Assembly: GCF_001673635.1 (NCBI RefSeq)
Contig: NZ_LZMH01000010.1
Coordinates: 87,638 to 151,637, forward strand
Source of the DNA: Mycobacterium asiaticum
GTDB taxonomy: Bacteria > Actinomycetota > Actinomycetes > Mycobacteriales > Mycobacteriaceae
Length of the DNA stretch: 64,000 nucleotides
Direction of reading: 5' to 3'
The notes beneath the pieces were generated by a model. That model did not search any database, was not told where the DNA came from, and saw only the letters and a program-made list of their open reading frames with translations. The position numbers and the translations under genes were made by a program. Shown here in pieces: positions 24,706 through 33,284 of the stretch (position 1 is the stretch's first letter; every line of letters starts with the position of its first letter).

Positions 24706-25206
24706 ATGCTGGATACCGCAGCCGCGCTGTGGGAGATCGAGGCGATCAAACAATTGAAGGCCCGATACTGCCGCTACCTGGACACCAAGCAATGGGATGA
24801 CTGGCGGCAACTGTTCACCGACGACTTCGTCAGCGACACCTCGGGGTCGGGCGGCAAGGTGATCCACGGCGCCGACGAGTTCGTGGCGTTCGTCCGCGGC
24901 GCGCTGGGCAAGCCGTCCCAGCCCACGGCGCATCAGGTGCACGCACCGGAGATCACCCTCACCTCCGACACCACCGCGACCGGGATCTGGGCGTTGCAGG
25001 ACGTCGTGCGCCTGGCGCCCGGCCTCAACCTCGACGGGCGGGGGCACTATCACGAGACCTACGAAAAACTCGACGGCCGATGGTTGATCAAGACCTCCAC
25101 CCTGACCCGGCTCCGTGAGGATTTCTTCAATCCGCTGTTCTCCGTGCGTATCTCCCCCCGGTTGCGGGACGCCGGGTCCGCGCTTGCACGCAGGTTCACC
25201 CGGTGA
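24706..25206 (+). CDS. SnoaL-like (NTF2-fold) protein
   Basis: A 166-residue protein of the SnoaL-like/NTF2 family: an N-terminal helix with EIEAIKQLKARYCRYLDTKQWDDWRQLF, then a curved sheet with the HYHETYEKLDGRWLIKTSTLTR ending. Members include ketosteroid isomerase-like enzymes and dehydratases, but the fold alone does not prove catalysis. It begins an operon of three overlapping genes (SnoaL-like, epimerase, SDR), divergent from the FadE pair. A similar protein is encoded at 56285-56707, again beside a FadE pair, so the two proteins probably act on similar intermediates. Confidence 0.82.
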   Translation: MLDTAAALWEIEAIKQLKARYCRYLDTKQWDDWRQLFTDDFVSDTSGSGGKVIHGADEFVAFVRGALGKPSQPTAHQVHAPEITLTSDTTATGIWALQDVVRLAPGLNLDGRGHYHETYEKLDGRWLIKTSTLTRLREDFFNPLFSVRISPRLRDAGSALARRFTR

Positions 25207-26303
25207 ACACCACCCTGGTCACCGGCGCCTTCGGGCAGGTCGGCAAGCGGTGCGCGGAAATCCTGCTCAGCCGTGGCCACACCGTGGTAGCCATGGACCT
25301 GGCCAACGAGGCTTCCGTCGCGGGGGCCGCGGTCCTGTCCGCGGCCGCCGGCCCCGGCACCCTTTTCCCGGAATACACCGACCTGCTGGACGCTGACGCG
25401 GTCGCCGCGGTGCTGGCGCGCCACCAACCCGCCGCGATCGTGCACCTGGCGGCCCTCGTCTCGCCGCCTTCGTATCGCAACCCGGCGCTGGCGCGCCGAG
25501 TCAACGTCGACGGCACCCGTCACCTGGTGACGGCGGCCCGGGCGTTGCGCGAACCACCGTTGTTCGTATTCGCTTCCAGCGCCGCGGTTTACGGATCCCG
25601 CAACCCCTACCGGTACCCGGAGCGCATCACCGGAGACACCCCGGTCAGGCCGGTCGACCAGTACGGGGAGGACAAGGTGCTCGCCGAGGCGGTCATCACC
25701 GAGAGCGGGCTTCCCTATGCCATCCTGCGACTGGCCGCGATCGTCTCGCCCGACGGTGCCGCCAACTTCGACGGCGACTACCTCATGCTGGTGCGCGCCA
25801 CTCCGGTCGATAACCGCATGCACATGACCGACGCCCGAGATGTCGCCCTGGCGTTCGCCAACGCGGTGGATCGGCGCGACCGCGTCGACGGGAAGGTGCT
25901 GGTGATCGCCGGCGACGAGACGAACGTCCACCTGATGAGTGATGTGCAGGACGACATGATGGCCGCGGCAGGGCTGGGCCGGCTCGGCCCGTCGATCGGC
26001 CTGCCCGGTGATCCCGACGACGACCTCGGGTGGAGCTTCACCGGCTGGTTCGACACCACCGAATCACAAGCGCTGCTTGAGTATCAGGAACACGACTGGG
26101 CGCAGACCGTTGCCTGGGTCGGCGACTCGATGGGCCGGCGCCGCCTACTACTGCGCGCCCTCGGGCCGGTGGTCCGCCCGCTGCTGCGGACGGTCCTTGC
26201 GTTGCAGCGCCGCATCGAACGCCGCGGCCCGTACGCCGACCCGTGGGCGTTCCTGCGGGCCAAGTACGGTCCCGGCATGCTCGCCGAGGGGGCGCAAGCA
26301 TGA
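25203..26303 (+). CDS. NAD-dependent epimerase/dehydratase (extended SDR)
   Basis: A 366-residue extended SDR. Rossmann motif VTGAFGQVGKRC at residues 5-16, NAD(P)-contact region, SSAAVYGSRNPYRYPERI, and the catalytic pair in QYGEDK (Tyr-x3-Lys). The first position of the glycine motif is GxFGxxG, a normal variant. The C-terminal 60 residues are basic and hydrophobic (LLLRALGPVVRPLLRTVL), perhaps membrane-associating. It may act on sugar-like or steroid hydroxyl groups, as 3-beta-HSD relatives share this fold. GTG start in a GTGA overlap with the previous gene; ATGA overlap with the next. Confidence 0.85.
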   Translation: MNTTLVTGAFGQVGKRCAEILLSRGHTVVAMDLANEASVAGAAVLSAAAGPGTLFPEYTDLLDADAVAAVLARHQPAAIVHLAALVSPPSYRNPALARRVNVDGTRHLVTAARALREPPLFVFASSAAVYGSRNPYRYPERITGDTPVRPVDQYGEDKVLAEAVITESGLPYAILRLAAIVSPDGAANFDGDYLMLVRATPVDNRMHMTDARDVALAFANAVDRRDRVDGKVLVIAGDETNVHLMSDVQDDMMAAAGLGRLGPSIGLPGDPDDDLGWSFTGWFDTTESQALLEYQEHDWAQTVAWVGDSMGRRRLLLRALGPVVRPLLRTVLALQRRIERRGPYADPWAFLRAKYGPGMLAEGAQA

Positions 26304-27280
26304 AGAAACTGGTCATCGGCGCCAGCGGGTTTGTGGGCTCGCACGTCACTCGCCAATTGGTGGCAGCCGGCGAAGACGTGCGGGTGATGATCCGCAAGAC
26401 CAGCGCGACAAGAGGATTCGATGACCTACCCGTCGAACGCTGCTATGGCGACATCTTCGACGTCGCGGCGTTGCGCGCAGCGATGACCGGTTGTGACGTC
26501 GTGTATTACTGCGTGGTCGACGCGCGGATGTGGCTACGTGACCCGGCACCGTTGTTCCGCACCAACGTCGAGGGTCTGCGGCACGTGCTCGACGCCGCGC
26601 TCGGCGCGGACTTGCGGAAATTCGTATTCACCAGCAGCACCGGGACACTGGCGATCAACGACCGCCGGCCGGTCACCGAGGACGATCCGCACAACTGGAA
26701 TGACGGCGGCGCCTACATCGAATCGCGCATCGCCGCCGAAGACCTCGTCCTGCGGTACGCACGCGAGCACGGGCTGCCGGCGGTCGCGATGTGCATCTCG
26801 ACAACCTATGGCCCGCTGGACTGGGCGCCGACACCGCACGGCGGCCTGCTCGCCCGCGTCGCCAACGGCCGGTTCCCGTTCTACCTGGGCTTCTCCTCCG
26901 AGGTCGTCGGGATCGAGGATGCCGCGCGCGCAATGCTTCTGGCGGCAGACAAGGGACGCGCCGGCGAGCGTTACATCGTCTCCGACCGATACATGAGCAC
27001 CAAGGAGTTGCACGAGATCGCCGCCCGCGCGGTCGGACGGCGTCCACCGCGCATCCCAATCCCGATGGCTGTCCTCCGCGGTGCGGCGCGGGCGAACGAC
27101 TTCGCCGCCGGTGTGCTGAATCGCGACCTACCCTTCGCCTACGTCGGGGCGCGCATGGCCGAACTGATGTCCCCGTTGGACCATGGCAAGGCCCAACGCG
27201 AACTTGGCTGGAAACCCGAGCCTGTCGAGGAATCGATCCGCAAGGCGGCGCGGTTTTTCACCGGCCAGTCAGCTGAGTAG
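26300..27280 (+). CDS. Extended SDR / NAD-dependent epimerase-like, with YxxxR instead of YxxxK
   Basis: A 326-residue protein with a clear N-terminal dinucleotide fold (LVIGASGFVGSHVTRQLVAAG) and the layout of 3-beta-HSD/dihydroflavonol reductase-like proteins: FTSSTGTLAIND then AYIESRIAAEDLVL. The expected catalytic Lys is replaced by Arg143 after Tyr139. Arginine might keep the charge role or mark a non-classical activity. The C-terminal region (LMSPLDHGKAQRELGWKPEPVEES) is intact, so the gene does not look broken. ATG in the ATGA overlap sets the start. Its end overlaps the 3' end of the convergent nitroreductase remnant. Confidence 0.82.
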   Translation: MKKLVIGASGFVGSHVTRQLVAAGEDVRVMIRKTSATRGFDDLPVERCYGDIFDVAALRAAMTGCDVVYYCVVDARMWLRDPAPLFRTNVEGLRHVLDAALGADLRKFVFTSSTGTLAINDRRPVTEDDPHNWNDGGAYIESRIAAEDLVLRYAREHGLPAVAMCISTTYGPLDWAPTPHGGLLARVANGRFPFYLGFSSEVVGIEDAARAMLLAADKGRAGERYIVSDRYMSTKELHEIAARAVGRRPPRIPIPMAVLRGAARANDFAAGVLNRDLPFAYVGARMAELMSPLDHGKAQRELGWKPEPVEESIRKAARFFTGQSAE

Positions 27281-27541
27281 CTCGGTGGCAAGCCGGTCCC
27301 AGCGGTCGAGGTTGACCGCCTCGGCGAGGGGACGACGCCGGACCGGCCCGTAATTGCCCTTGGGCCAGCCGACGACGATGTGGCCTGCCAGCATCCAATC
27401 GTCCGGCACGCCAACGGCTTCCCGCAGCAGTGGCTCGCCGCCGTAGGACGCCCAGCTGGTCATGCACGCACCCAGCCCCTGGGCGCGCGCCGCCAGCAGA
27501 AAGTTCTGCATGGCCGGGAAGATCGACCCGCCCAGGGTCAT
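27269..27541 (-). pseudogene. Nitroreductase family remnant (C-terminal half only)
   Basis: About 90 residues match the second half of FMN-dependent nitroreductases: GGSIFPAMQNFLLAARAQGLGAC, then VPDDWMLAGHIVVGWPKG and a normal C-terminal end. The first half, with the FMN-binding arginines, is missing; upstream sequence (27542-27629) shows no continuation in any frame. A technically open frame reaches an ATG at 27589, but the first residues do not resemble the family. A 5' deletion, probably by rearrangement with the kinase-like gene, is the simplest view. It overlaps the convergent SDR by 12 bp. Confidence 0.7.
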
Positions 27542-27629
27542 CACGCTCCTTCCCCAGCGTGACAATATTCGCCAAATATGTAAAGTCAATGGCCACGCAG
27601 CAGCCCGTCGTCAGCCAGGATGAATCGTT

Positions 27630-28769
27630 ATGAAAAAGCACCTCATGCAAGCCCTTTCGGTCGCCCGACTGGCCGCGCACCTGGGCCGCGGGGTGGGCCG
27701 GGTGGCGACCGACGCGGTGGTCGGAAGCCGTGGGCGACTGCCGCGCACCGTCGACGGCCTCGATGCCGCCGCACTCTCCGCGGCAATGGGCGCCACCGTG
27801 ACCGGCGTGGAGATCCTGGACAGCGACGCCGGAACATCCTCACGCGCCTGGCTGCGGTTGTCCGGCAGTGACGTCGCAGAGGGTGTCCCGGCGACGGTGT
27901 TCGTGAAGCTTTCAGCGCAGACGGCCGCGACCCGCCTGATGGGCGAACTCGGCCGGCTCGGCCATACCGAAGTGCGGTTCTACCGCGACCTGGCTCCCGC
28001 ACTGACCGGGCTCCCCAAGGCTTACGGCGCCGCATTCGATCCGCGGACCGGCCGCTACCTGCTAGTGCTGGAAACACTGCCCGCGGCCTCCTGCGAATTC
28101 CCCGACACCCTGCACCCGCTGTCTGTCGACGAGGCCGGCCTGATCGTCGAGCTGCTGGCCCGACTACACGCCACCTGGTGGGGACGACCACCGCGTTGGC
28201 TTTACACCCCGTCGGGCGACGCCACCTCCCTGCTGACCGGCGCGCTGATGAACGCCTCGATCAAACGCCTCGCCGAGCGGACCGACGCCCCCGTGGACAC
28301 CCCCGATCGACAGGGCCGCTTCATCGCCGCCAACTACCGCGCGGTCGCCGCACTGATCGACACGCCCCCGCACACCGTGATGCACGGCGATGCACACCCC
28401 GGCAACGTCTACTTCCGGGACGGCAGGCCGGGCTTGCTGGACTGGCAGGCGGTGCGGCGCGGGCACCCGTCGCGCGAACTGGCCTACACGCTGGTCACCA
28501 GCCTGACCCCGGAAGACCGGCGGGTCGCCCAGCGTGACCTGCTCGGCGTCTACCGGCGCGCCCTGGCCGCCGCGGGCGGACCCGAGCTGGACGGTGACGA
28601 CTTCTATCGACGCTACCGGCAGGGCGCGTTGTACGCCTATGTCGCCGCGCTGATCACCGCCGGGATGGGCGGGATGCAGGACGACGCCATCGCAATGGAA
28701 GGCCTGCGACGCGGCGTCACCGCGCTCGAAGATCTGGAAACGGTTGCGGCGCTGCGCACTTCGCTCTGA
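27630..28769 (+). CDS. Aminoglycoside phosphotransferase/ecdysteroid kinase-like protein
   Basis: A 379-residue protein with the protein-kinase-like APH fold: FVKLSAQ (ATP-site lysine), the catalytic loop MHGDAHPGNVYF and metal-binding LLDWQAV. Such proteins beside acyl-CoA genes in mycobacteria are usually labelled phosphotransferase or DUF1679/EcKL-like; they might phosphorylate a small hydroxylated molecule such as a sterol derivative, but the substrate is unknown. ATG start (MKKHLMQAL) at 27630 with AGGATGA nearby. It stands between the nitroreductase remnant and the secreted DUF4189 gene. A second kinase-like gene is at 37450-38418. Confidence 0.82.
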   Translation: MKKHLMQALSVARLAAHLGRGVGRVATDAVVGSRGRLPRTVDGLDAAALSAAMGATVTGVEILDSDAGTSSRAWLRLSGSDVAEGVPATVFVKLSAQTAATRLMGELGRLGHTEVRFYRDLAPALTGLPKAYGAAFDPRTGRYLLVLETLPAASCEFPDTLHPLSVDEAGLIVELLARLHATWWGRPPRWLYTPSGDATSLLTGALMNASIKRLAERTDAPVDTPDRQGRFIAANYRAVAALIDTPPHTVMHGDAHPGNVYFRDGRPGLLDWQAVRRGHPSRELAYTLVTSLTPEDRRVAQRDLLGVYRRALAAAGGPELDGDDFYRRYRQGALYAYVAALITAGMGGMQDDAIAMEGLRRGVTALEDLETVAALRTSL

Positions 28770-28835
28770 TTGCCGGTCGCGCAGCGGGCATCGCTCAGGC
28801 GGGACGGCTCATTTCAGCTGGTATGCTAGAAGGCG

Positions 28836-28858
28836 CATGTTTCGTTGTTGTAAACATG
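28836..28858. promoter_or_regulatory. Inverted repeat CATGTTT-N9-AAACATG
   Basis: Perfect 7-bp arms 41 bp upstream of the DUF4189 gene. Position suits an operator; no regulator is assigned. Confidence 0.35.
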
Positions 28859-28898
28859 TGCTCACACGTATTCGGTCACCACTTTCGAGAAAGGGTTC

Positions 28899-29345
28899 AT
28901 GACCATGACGGCACGACAAAGACGTCGCGTCGCGCTTGCCCTCGCAAGCCTGTTAGCTGCCTGCGCAATGGCCTTCACCCTGATCCATCCGGCCAGCGCC
29001 CGTACCCATCAGGCTTTGCCGACCCAGGCGGCCCCCAGCGTGCCGACCGACGCGCCCACAAATATCCCACCCCTGCTCAAGCACTACGGTGCGATCGCCT
29101 ACGGCCATGACGGCGCTTCCGGTACGGCGCGGCGCCACAAGTCGAAGCTGGGTGCACAGCAACTAGCGATGGAGCGGTGCGGCTCTGAGACCTGCACGAT
29201 CCTGACCACCTTCACCCACTGCGGCGCGGTGGCACACGACGGCGCCGTGTACCACGGCGGTCTGGGGTTGTCGCGCAGCGCGGCCGAGGCGCACGCGGTC
29301 TCCCGGCTCGGCGGCGGCTGGATCGTCAGCTCGGTCTGCAACTAG
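28899..29345 (+). CDS. Secreted DUF4189-type protein
   Basis: A 148-residue exported protein. Basic N-terminus RQRRRVAL, hydrophobic segment ASLLAACAMAFTLIHPASA, then a linker and a DUF4189-like domain with KHYGAIAYG, AQQLAMERCGSETC, and HCGAVAHDGAVYHGGLG, in which alternating Gly-Ala-Ile/Val-Ala strands and four cysteines are typical. Mycobacteria carry several such small secreted proteins of unknown role. Start ATG at 28899, with a second ATG two codons later. A Cys within the signal (LLAACAMA) does not form a convincing lipobox. Confidence 0.8.
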   Translation: MTMTARQRRRVALALASLLAACAMAFTLIHPASARTHQALPTQAAPSVPTDAPTNIPPLLKHYGAIAYGHDGASGTARRHKSKLGAQQLAMERCGSETCTILTTFTHCGAVAHDGAVYHGGLGLSRSAAEAHAVSRLGGGWIVSSVCN

Positions 29346-29488
29346 GCGCTCTAGGCGCCGAGAGCCAACTCCGTTGCCCGACAGCCTGATCGTCGGGCAC
29401 CGGCAGCCCGCCCCATTGCCGCTCGCTGGTCCGATCCGGTCCCCTCCTAAGCTGCTGGCAAATGACTCAGCGGCGAAGGAGAACCGGA

Positions 29489-29869
29489 TTGGACAGCGAG
29501 ACGTATCAGCGTGGTAGGCAGATCCGCTCCGAGGTGCTGGGCAAGGAATATGTGGACCGGGCAATCGCCGACGCCGACGACTTCACCGGACCCCTGCAGG
29601 ACCTCGTCACGGAGTACTGCTGGGGCGCGGTGTGGGGCCGCGACGGGCTGAGCCGCAAGACGCGCAGCATGCTCAACCTGGCCATGACCTCGGTGCTCAA
29701 CCGCCCCCACGAACTGCGGACGCACCTCAAGGCCGCCCTGACCAACGGCGTCACGCGCGACGAAATCCGCGAGGTCTTCCTGCAGGTTGCGATCTACGCC
29801 GGCGTGCCAGCGGCGGTGGACAGCTTCCGCACCGCCGGCGAGATCTTCGCCGAACTCGACGAGGCTTAG
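29489..29869 (+). CDS. Carboxymuconolactone decarboxylase-family protein
   Basis: A 126-residue protein of the PcaC-like group: YQRGRQIRSEVLG at the start, RKTRSMLNLAMTSVLNRPHELRTHLKAALTNGVTRDEI in the core, and IYAGVPAAVDSF near the end. The family covers gamma-carboxymuconolactone decarboxylases and relatives; the missing Cys-x2-Cys excludes the AhpD peroxidase type. The TTG at 29489 is chosen because AAGGAG lies seven bases upstream; an ATG at 29462 would add nine basic residues. It precedes the HIBADH-like gene by 2 bp, forming a two-gene operon. Confidence 0.82.
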   Translation: MDSETYQRGRQIRSEVLGKEYVDRAIADADDFTGPLQDLVTEYCWGAVWGRDGLSRKTRSMLNLAMTSVLNRPHELRTHLKAALTNGVTRDEIREVFLQVAIYAGVPAAVDSFRTAGEIFAELDEA

Positions 29870-29871
29870 CC

Positions 29872-30765
29872 GTGCAGATCGGGTTCGTCGGGCTGGGAAA
29901 CATGGGCGGCCCGATGGCACGCCGGCTCATCGAGGCGGGCCACGACCTTGTCGTCTTCGACACCCACCGACCGGCCGTCGAACGTCTCGTCGCGCTCGGG
30001 GCGCAGGCCGCGTCCGCGCCGCGGGAGGTGGCCGACCGGGCCGACACCGTGCTGGCGAGCCTGCCCACCCCTGCGGTATCGCTCGAGGTGGCCATCGGTG
30101 ACTCCGGAGTGATCGCGGGCGCGCGGGTCGCGCGTTACGTCGACCTGTCCACGGTTGGGGCGACCACGGCGGTACAGATCCACGACCGGCTGGCGCAGCA
30201 CAACATCGCCGCCCTGGACAGCCCGGTCAGCGGCGGGGTGCGCGGCGCCGAACGCGGAGCCCTCGCGGTGATGGTGTCCGGCCCGCACGCCGAGTTCGAC
30301 ATCGTCGAGCCCGCGCTCGAAACCCTCGGCCGGCCGTTCTACGTGGGCGACAAACCGGGTTCGGCGCAGACCATGAAGCTGGCGAACAACATCCTGGCGG
30401 CCAACGTGCTGGCCGCCACGGCGGAAGTCGTCGTCATGGGCGTCAAAGCCGGCCTGGACCCGGCGGTGATGATCGACGTGCTTAATGCCGGCTCCGGCGC
30501 CACCAGTGCCAGCCGGGACAAGTTTCCCCGGGCGATCCTGCCGCGAACCTTCGACTACGGGTTCGCGACGGGCCTGATGGTCAAGGACGTGCGGCTGTAC
30601 CTCGAGCAGGCCAGGGCACTGGGTGTTCCGGTCGAGATAGCCGACACCGTCGGGCGGATCTGGGAGGCCGCGGCGCAAGAACAGGGCCCCGACGCGGACT
30701 TCACCACCGTGATCAAGCCGTTCGAAAAGGCCGCCGGCGTGGTCGTGCGACCCGGCGCCACGTAG
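29872..30765 (+). CDS. NAD(P)-binding beta-hydroxyacid dehydrogenase (HIBADH-like)
   Basis: A 297-residue protein of the 3-hydroxyisobutyrate/6-phosphogluconate dehydrogenase family. Rossmann motif GFVGLGNMGGPMARRL at residues 4-19, substrate-site DSPVSGGVRGAERG, and the catalytic lysine in KLANNILAAN. It oxidises a beta-hydroxy acid or reduces the corresponding semialdehyde. Start GTG 2 bp after the CMD gene stop. Another member is encoded at 43217-44029. No terminator hairpin was seen before the next operon, whose promoter region holds an operator-like palindrome. Confidence 0.87.
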   Translation: MQIGFVGLGNMGGPMARRLIEAGHDLVVFDTHRPAVERLVALGAQAASAPREVADRADTVLASLPTPAVSLEVAIGDSGVIAGARVARYVDLSTVGATTAVQIHDRLAQHNIAALDSPVSGGVRGAERGALAVMVSGPHAEFDIVEPALETLGRPFYVGDKPGSAQTMKLANNILAANVLAATAEVVVMGVKAGLDPAVMIDVLNAGSGATSASRDKFPRAILPRTFDYGFATGLMVKDVRLYLEQARALGVPVEIADTVGRIWEAAAQEQGPDADFTTVIKPFEKAAGVVVRPGAT

Positions 30766-30857
30766 TGCCCCGACCGCCGAACGTGGGCCGTATGTACGCC
30801 GCGATGCGAGATCGCGTACCGGAGCCCCACACTCGACGCCACAGTGTTACAACCAAG

Positions 30858-30878
30858 CCGGAGAATGTTATTATCCGG
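30858..30878. promoter_or_regulatory. GAGAAT-N3-ATTCTC-type palindrome with extended CCG/CGG arms
   Basis: The core GAGAATGTTATTATC (30861-30875) has one arm mismatch, and the symmetry extends three more bases on each side (CCG and CGG), giving a 21-bp near-perfect dyad. It lies about 155-175 bp upstream of the amidohydrolase operon. Confidence 0.65.
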
Positions 30879-31023
30879 AATTAAGAACAAGACTTGCAAC
30901 CGACTCGGAAAAGTGGCGTTAACCAGGACAGATGACTAACCGAGATGCTTACCGGATATCCATTGATGGATCGCCTGGCGAAATGTTAGGTTATCTATCA
31001 TATGGCCCTGCCGCGGCCGGAGG

Positions 31024-32115
31024 ATGGCGCTCGTGATCGAACACTCAGACGGGGTGCGCACGCCGGTCATCGACGCCAGCGTGCACATCTTCTTCCCGTC
31101 CAACAAGGACCTGCGCAGCTTTCTGCGCGAGCCGTTCAAGAGCCGCGGGTTCCCCGACTACGAGATGGACTGGTACGGCGCCCCCGGTGGTGAGTACGCG
31201 CCGGACACCAAGGGACCCGACCGTCAATACCCGGGCTCTGACCCCGAATTCGTTGCGCACGAGCTGTTTTCCAAGCGCGGGGTCGATGTGGCGGTGCTAC
31301 ACCCGATGGCGCGCGGCATCATGCCCGACCGGCATCTGGGCAGCGCACTGCATGCCGCCCACAACGAGATGATGGTGTCGCGTTGGCTGGAGTCAGACGA
31401 CCGGTTCCGCGGCACCATCCGGGTCAACCCGGACGACATCACCGGCGCCTTGCGCGAGATCGACAGGTGGCGCGGGCACCCGCGGGTGGTCCAGATCGGC
31501 GTCCCGCTGCAGTCCCGCGAGCTCTACGGCAAACCGCAGTTCTGGCCGCTGTGGGAGGCGGCCGTCGACGCGAACCTGCCGGTGGCCGCGCACATCGAGG
31601 TCGGCTCGGGGATCGCCTTCCCGCCGACCCCGAACGGCAACACCCGAACCTACGAGCAGTACGTCAGCTTCATGGCGCTCAACTACATCTATCACCTGAT
31701 GAACATGATCGCGGAGGGCGTGTTCGAGCGCTTCGACGGCTTGAAATTCGTGTGGGGTGACGGCGCCGCGGACTTCGTGACGCCGTTCATCTGGCGGATG
31801 GACACCTTCGGCCGGCCGCACCTGGAACAGACGCCCTGGGCACCGCGCATTCCCAGCGACTACCTGCCCGGTCACGTCTTTTTCGTGCAGGGCAGCCTCG
31901 ACGGTCCCGGAGACGTCGAGTTCGCGGGAGAGTGGTTCAGCTTCACCGGCAAGGACGACATGGTGATGTTCGGCAGCAGCTACCCGCACTGGCAGTGCGG
32001 CGACATCACCAAGTTGCCCAGCGCGTTGTCCGCCGAACAGCGGGAGAAGTTGTGCTGGCGCAACGCGGCCGAACTGTACGGGATAGACATCGCCGTCGAT
32101 TCGGGCGCACAGTAG
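31024..32115 (+). CDS. Amidohydrolase 2-family metal-dependent hydrolase/decarboxylase
   Basis: A 363-residue TIM-barrel protein of the amidohydrolase_2/ACMSD-like family. The first metal motif reads IDASVHIFF (Asp-x-Ser-x-His), where HxH or ExH is usual. The expected later elements are present: AAHIEVGSG, FDGLKFVWGDGAADF and GSSYPHWQ with the final Asp-like position changed. Family members decarboxylate or hydrolyse aromatic-like ring acids. The start is uncertain: ATG at 31024 sits only a base after GGAGG, whereas GTG at 31033 has that site at normal distance and may be correct. It opens an operon with a second family member (32138), a Rieske protein and a hydrolase. Confidence 0.82.
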   Translation: MALVIEHSDGVRTPVIDASVHIFFPSNKDLRSFLREPFKSRGFPDYEMDWYGAPGGEYAPDTKGPDRQYPGSDPEFVAHELFSKRGVDVAVLHPMARGIMPDRHLGSALHAAHNEMMVSRWLESDDRFRGTIRVNPDDITGALREIDRWRGHPRVVQIGVPLQSRELYGKPQFWPLWEAAVDANLPVAAHIEVGSGIAFPPTPNGNTRTYEQYVSFMALNYIYHLMNMIAEGVFERFDGLKFVWGDGAADFVTPFIWRMDTFGRPHLEQTPWAPRIPSDYLPGHVFFVQGSLDGPGDVEFAGEWFSFTGKDDMVMFGSSYPHWQCGDITKLPSALSAEQREKLCWRNAAELYGIDIAVDSGAQ

Positions 32116-32137
32116 AAATGAGGCCGAGGAGGTCGAA

Positions 32138-33283
32138 ATGACGCTCACCCACACGCAGGAACGTGTCCCGCCCACCGAGCGCATCGCCGTGCGGTGCGTC
32201 GACTCGGATGTCCACCCGGTCCCCAAACGCGGCGAGATCATCCAGTACATCCCCGAGCCGTGGCGCAGCCAGTACTTCCTCACCCGCAACGTGGGTGAGC
32301 AGATCTATTACGACGCACCGGATTATGCCCATGCCTATGCGATGCGGGTGGACACTTTCCCGCCGGACGGTGAATTTCCGGGCAGTGACCCGGACATGGC
32401 GTTCCGGCAGCTGATCATGGAAGCCGGCTCGGACATCGCGATCCTGGAACCGGCCGCCTACCCCGCTCGCATCCCCGAAGCGCAGCACGCAATGTCGGTC
32501 GCGCTGAACGACTGGCAGGCAAACCATTGGCTGGACAGTCACAACAACTGGCATCAGCGGTGGCGCGGTTCGATCTGCGCCGCCATCGAGGACCCCGAAG
32601 CGACGGTGCAGGAGATCGAGCGCTGGGCCGGGCATCCGTACATGGCGCAGATCTTGATCAAGGCCGAGCCGCGGCCGTCCTGGGGAAATCCGAAATACGA
32701 CCCGATCTGGGCGGCGGCCACCAAGCACGACATCACCGTGAGCTGCCACTTGTCCCGCAGTCAATTCGACGAGCTGCCGATCCCGCCGGTGGGTTTCCCC
32801 AGCTACAACCACGACTTCATGGTGACCTACTCGCTGCTGGCCGCCAACCAGGTGATGAGCCTGATCTTCGACGGAGTCTTCGACCGGTTCCCGGAACTGC
32901 GCATCGTCTTCGTCGAGCACGCGTTCACCTGGATACTGCCGTTGATGTGGCGCATGGACGCGATCTACGAAGCCCGCAAATCCTGGGTGGAGATCAAGCG
33001 CAAGCCCTCGGAGTACGTCAAGGACCACATCAAGTTCACCACCCAGCCGCTGGACTACCCGGAGGACAAGACCGAGTTGAGTCGCGCGTTCGAGTGGATG
33101 GAGTGCGAGAAGATTCTGCTGTATTCCTCGGACTATCCGCACTGGACCTTCGATGACCCGCGTTGGCTGGTCAAGCACCTGCCCAAAGCCGCGCGGGAAG
33201 CGGTGATGTTCAAGAACGGCATCGCCACCTATCACCTGCCGGAGACCGTGCCGGTCCTCGAGGGCCAGACCCGGGTCCACTGA
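32138..33283 (+). CDS. Amidohydrolase 2-family metal-dependent hydrolase/decarboxylase
   Basis: A 381-residue relative of the previous protein, 22 bp downstream. The metal motif is VDSDVHPVP (Asp-x-Asp-x-His) near residues 22-27, followed by the family's GDPDMAFRQL-like segment, VSCHLSRSQF, FPELRIVFVEHAFTW and the conserved LYSSDYPHW(T)FDDP. It starts with ATG after GAGGTCGAAATG. Tandem amidohydrolase_2 genes occur in mycobacterial catabolic islands and may act one after another on cleaved ring products. The Rieske gene follows immediately (1-bp gap). Confidence 0.87.
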   Translation: MTLTHTQERVPPTERIAVRCVDSDVHPVPKRGEIIQYIPEPWRSQYFLTRNVGEQIYYDAPDYAHAYAMRVDTFPPDGEFPGSDPDMAFRQLIMEAGSDIAILEPAAYPARIPEAQHAMSVALNDWQANHWLDSHNNWHQRWRGSICAAIEDPEATVQEIERWAGHPYMAQILIKAEPRPSWGNPKYDPIWAAATKHDITVSCHLSRSQFDELPIPPVGFPSYNHDFMVTYSLLAANQVMSLIFDGVFDRFPELRIVFVEHAFTWILPLMWRMDAIYEARKSWVEIKRKPSEYVKDHIKFTTQPLDYPEDKTELSRAFEWMECEKILLYSSDYPHWTFDDPRWLVKHLPKAAREAVMFKNGIATYHLPETVPVLEGQTRVH

Positions 33284-33284
33284 C

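Noticed and set aside
31393..33280. Long minus-strand frames opposite the two amidohydrolase genes
   Set aside because: They mirror the codon periodicity of the true plus-strand genes and carry no family motifs.
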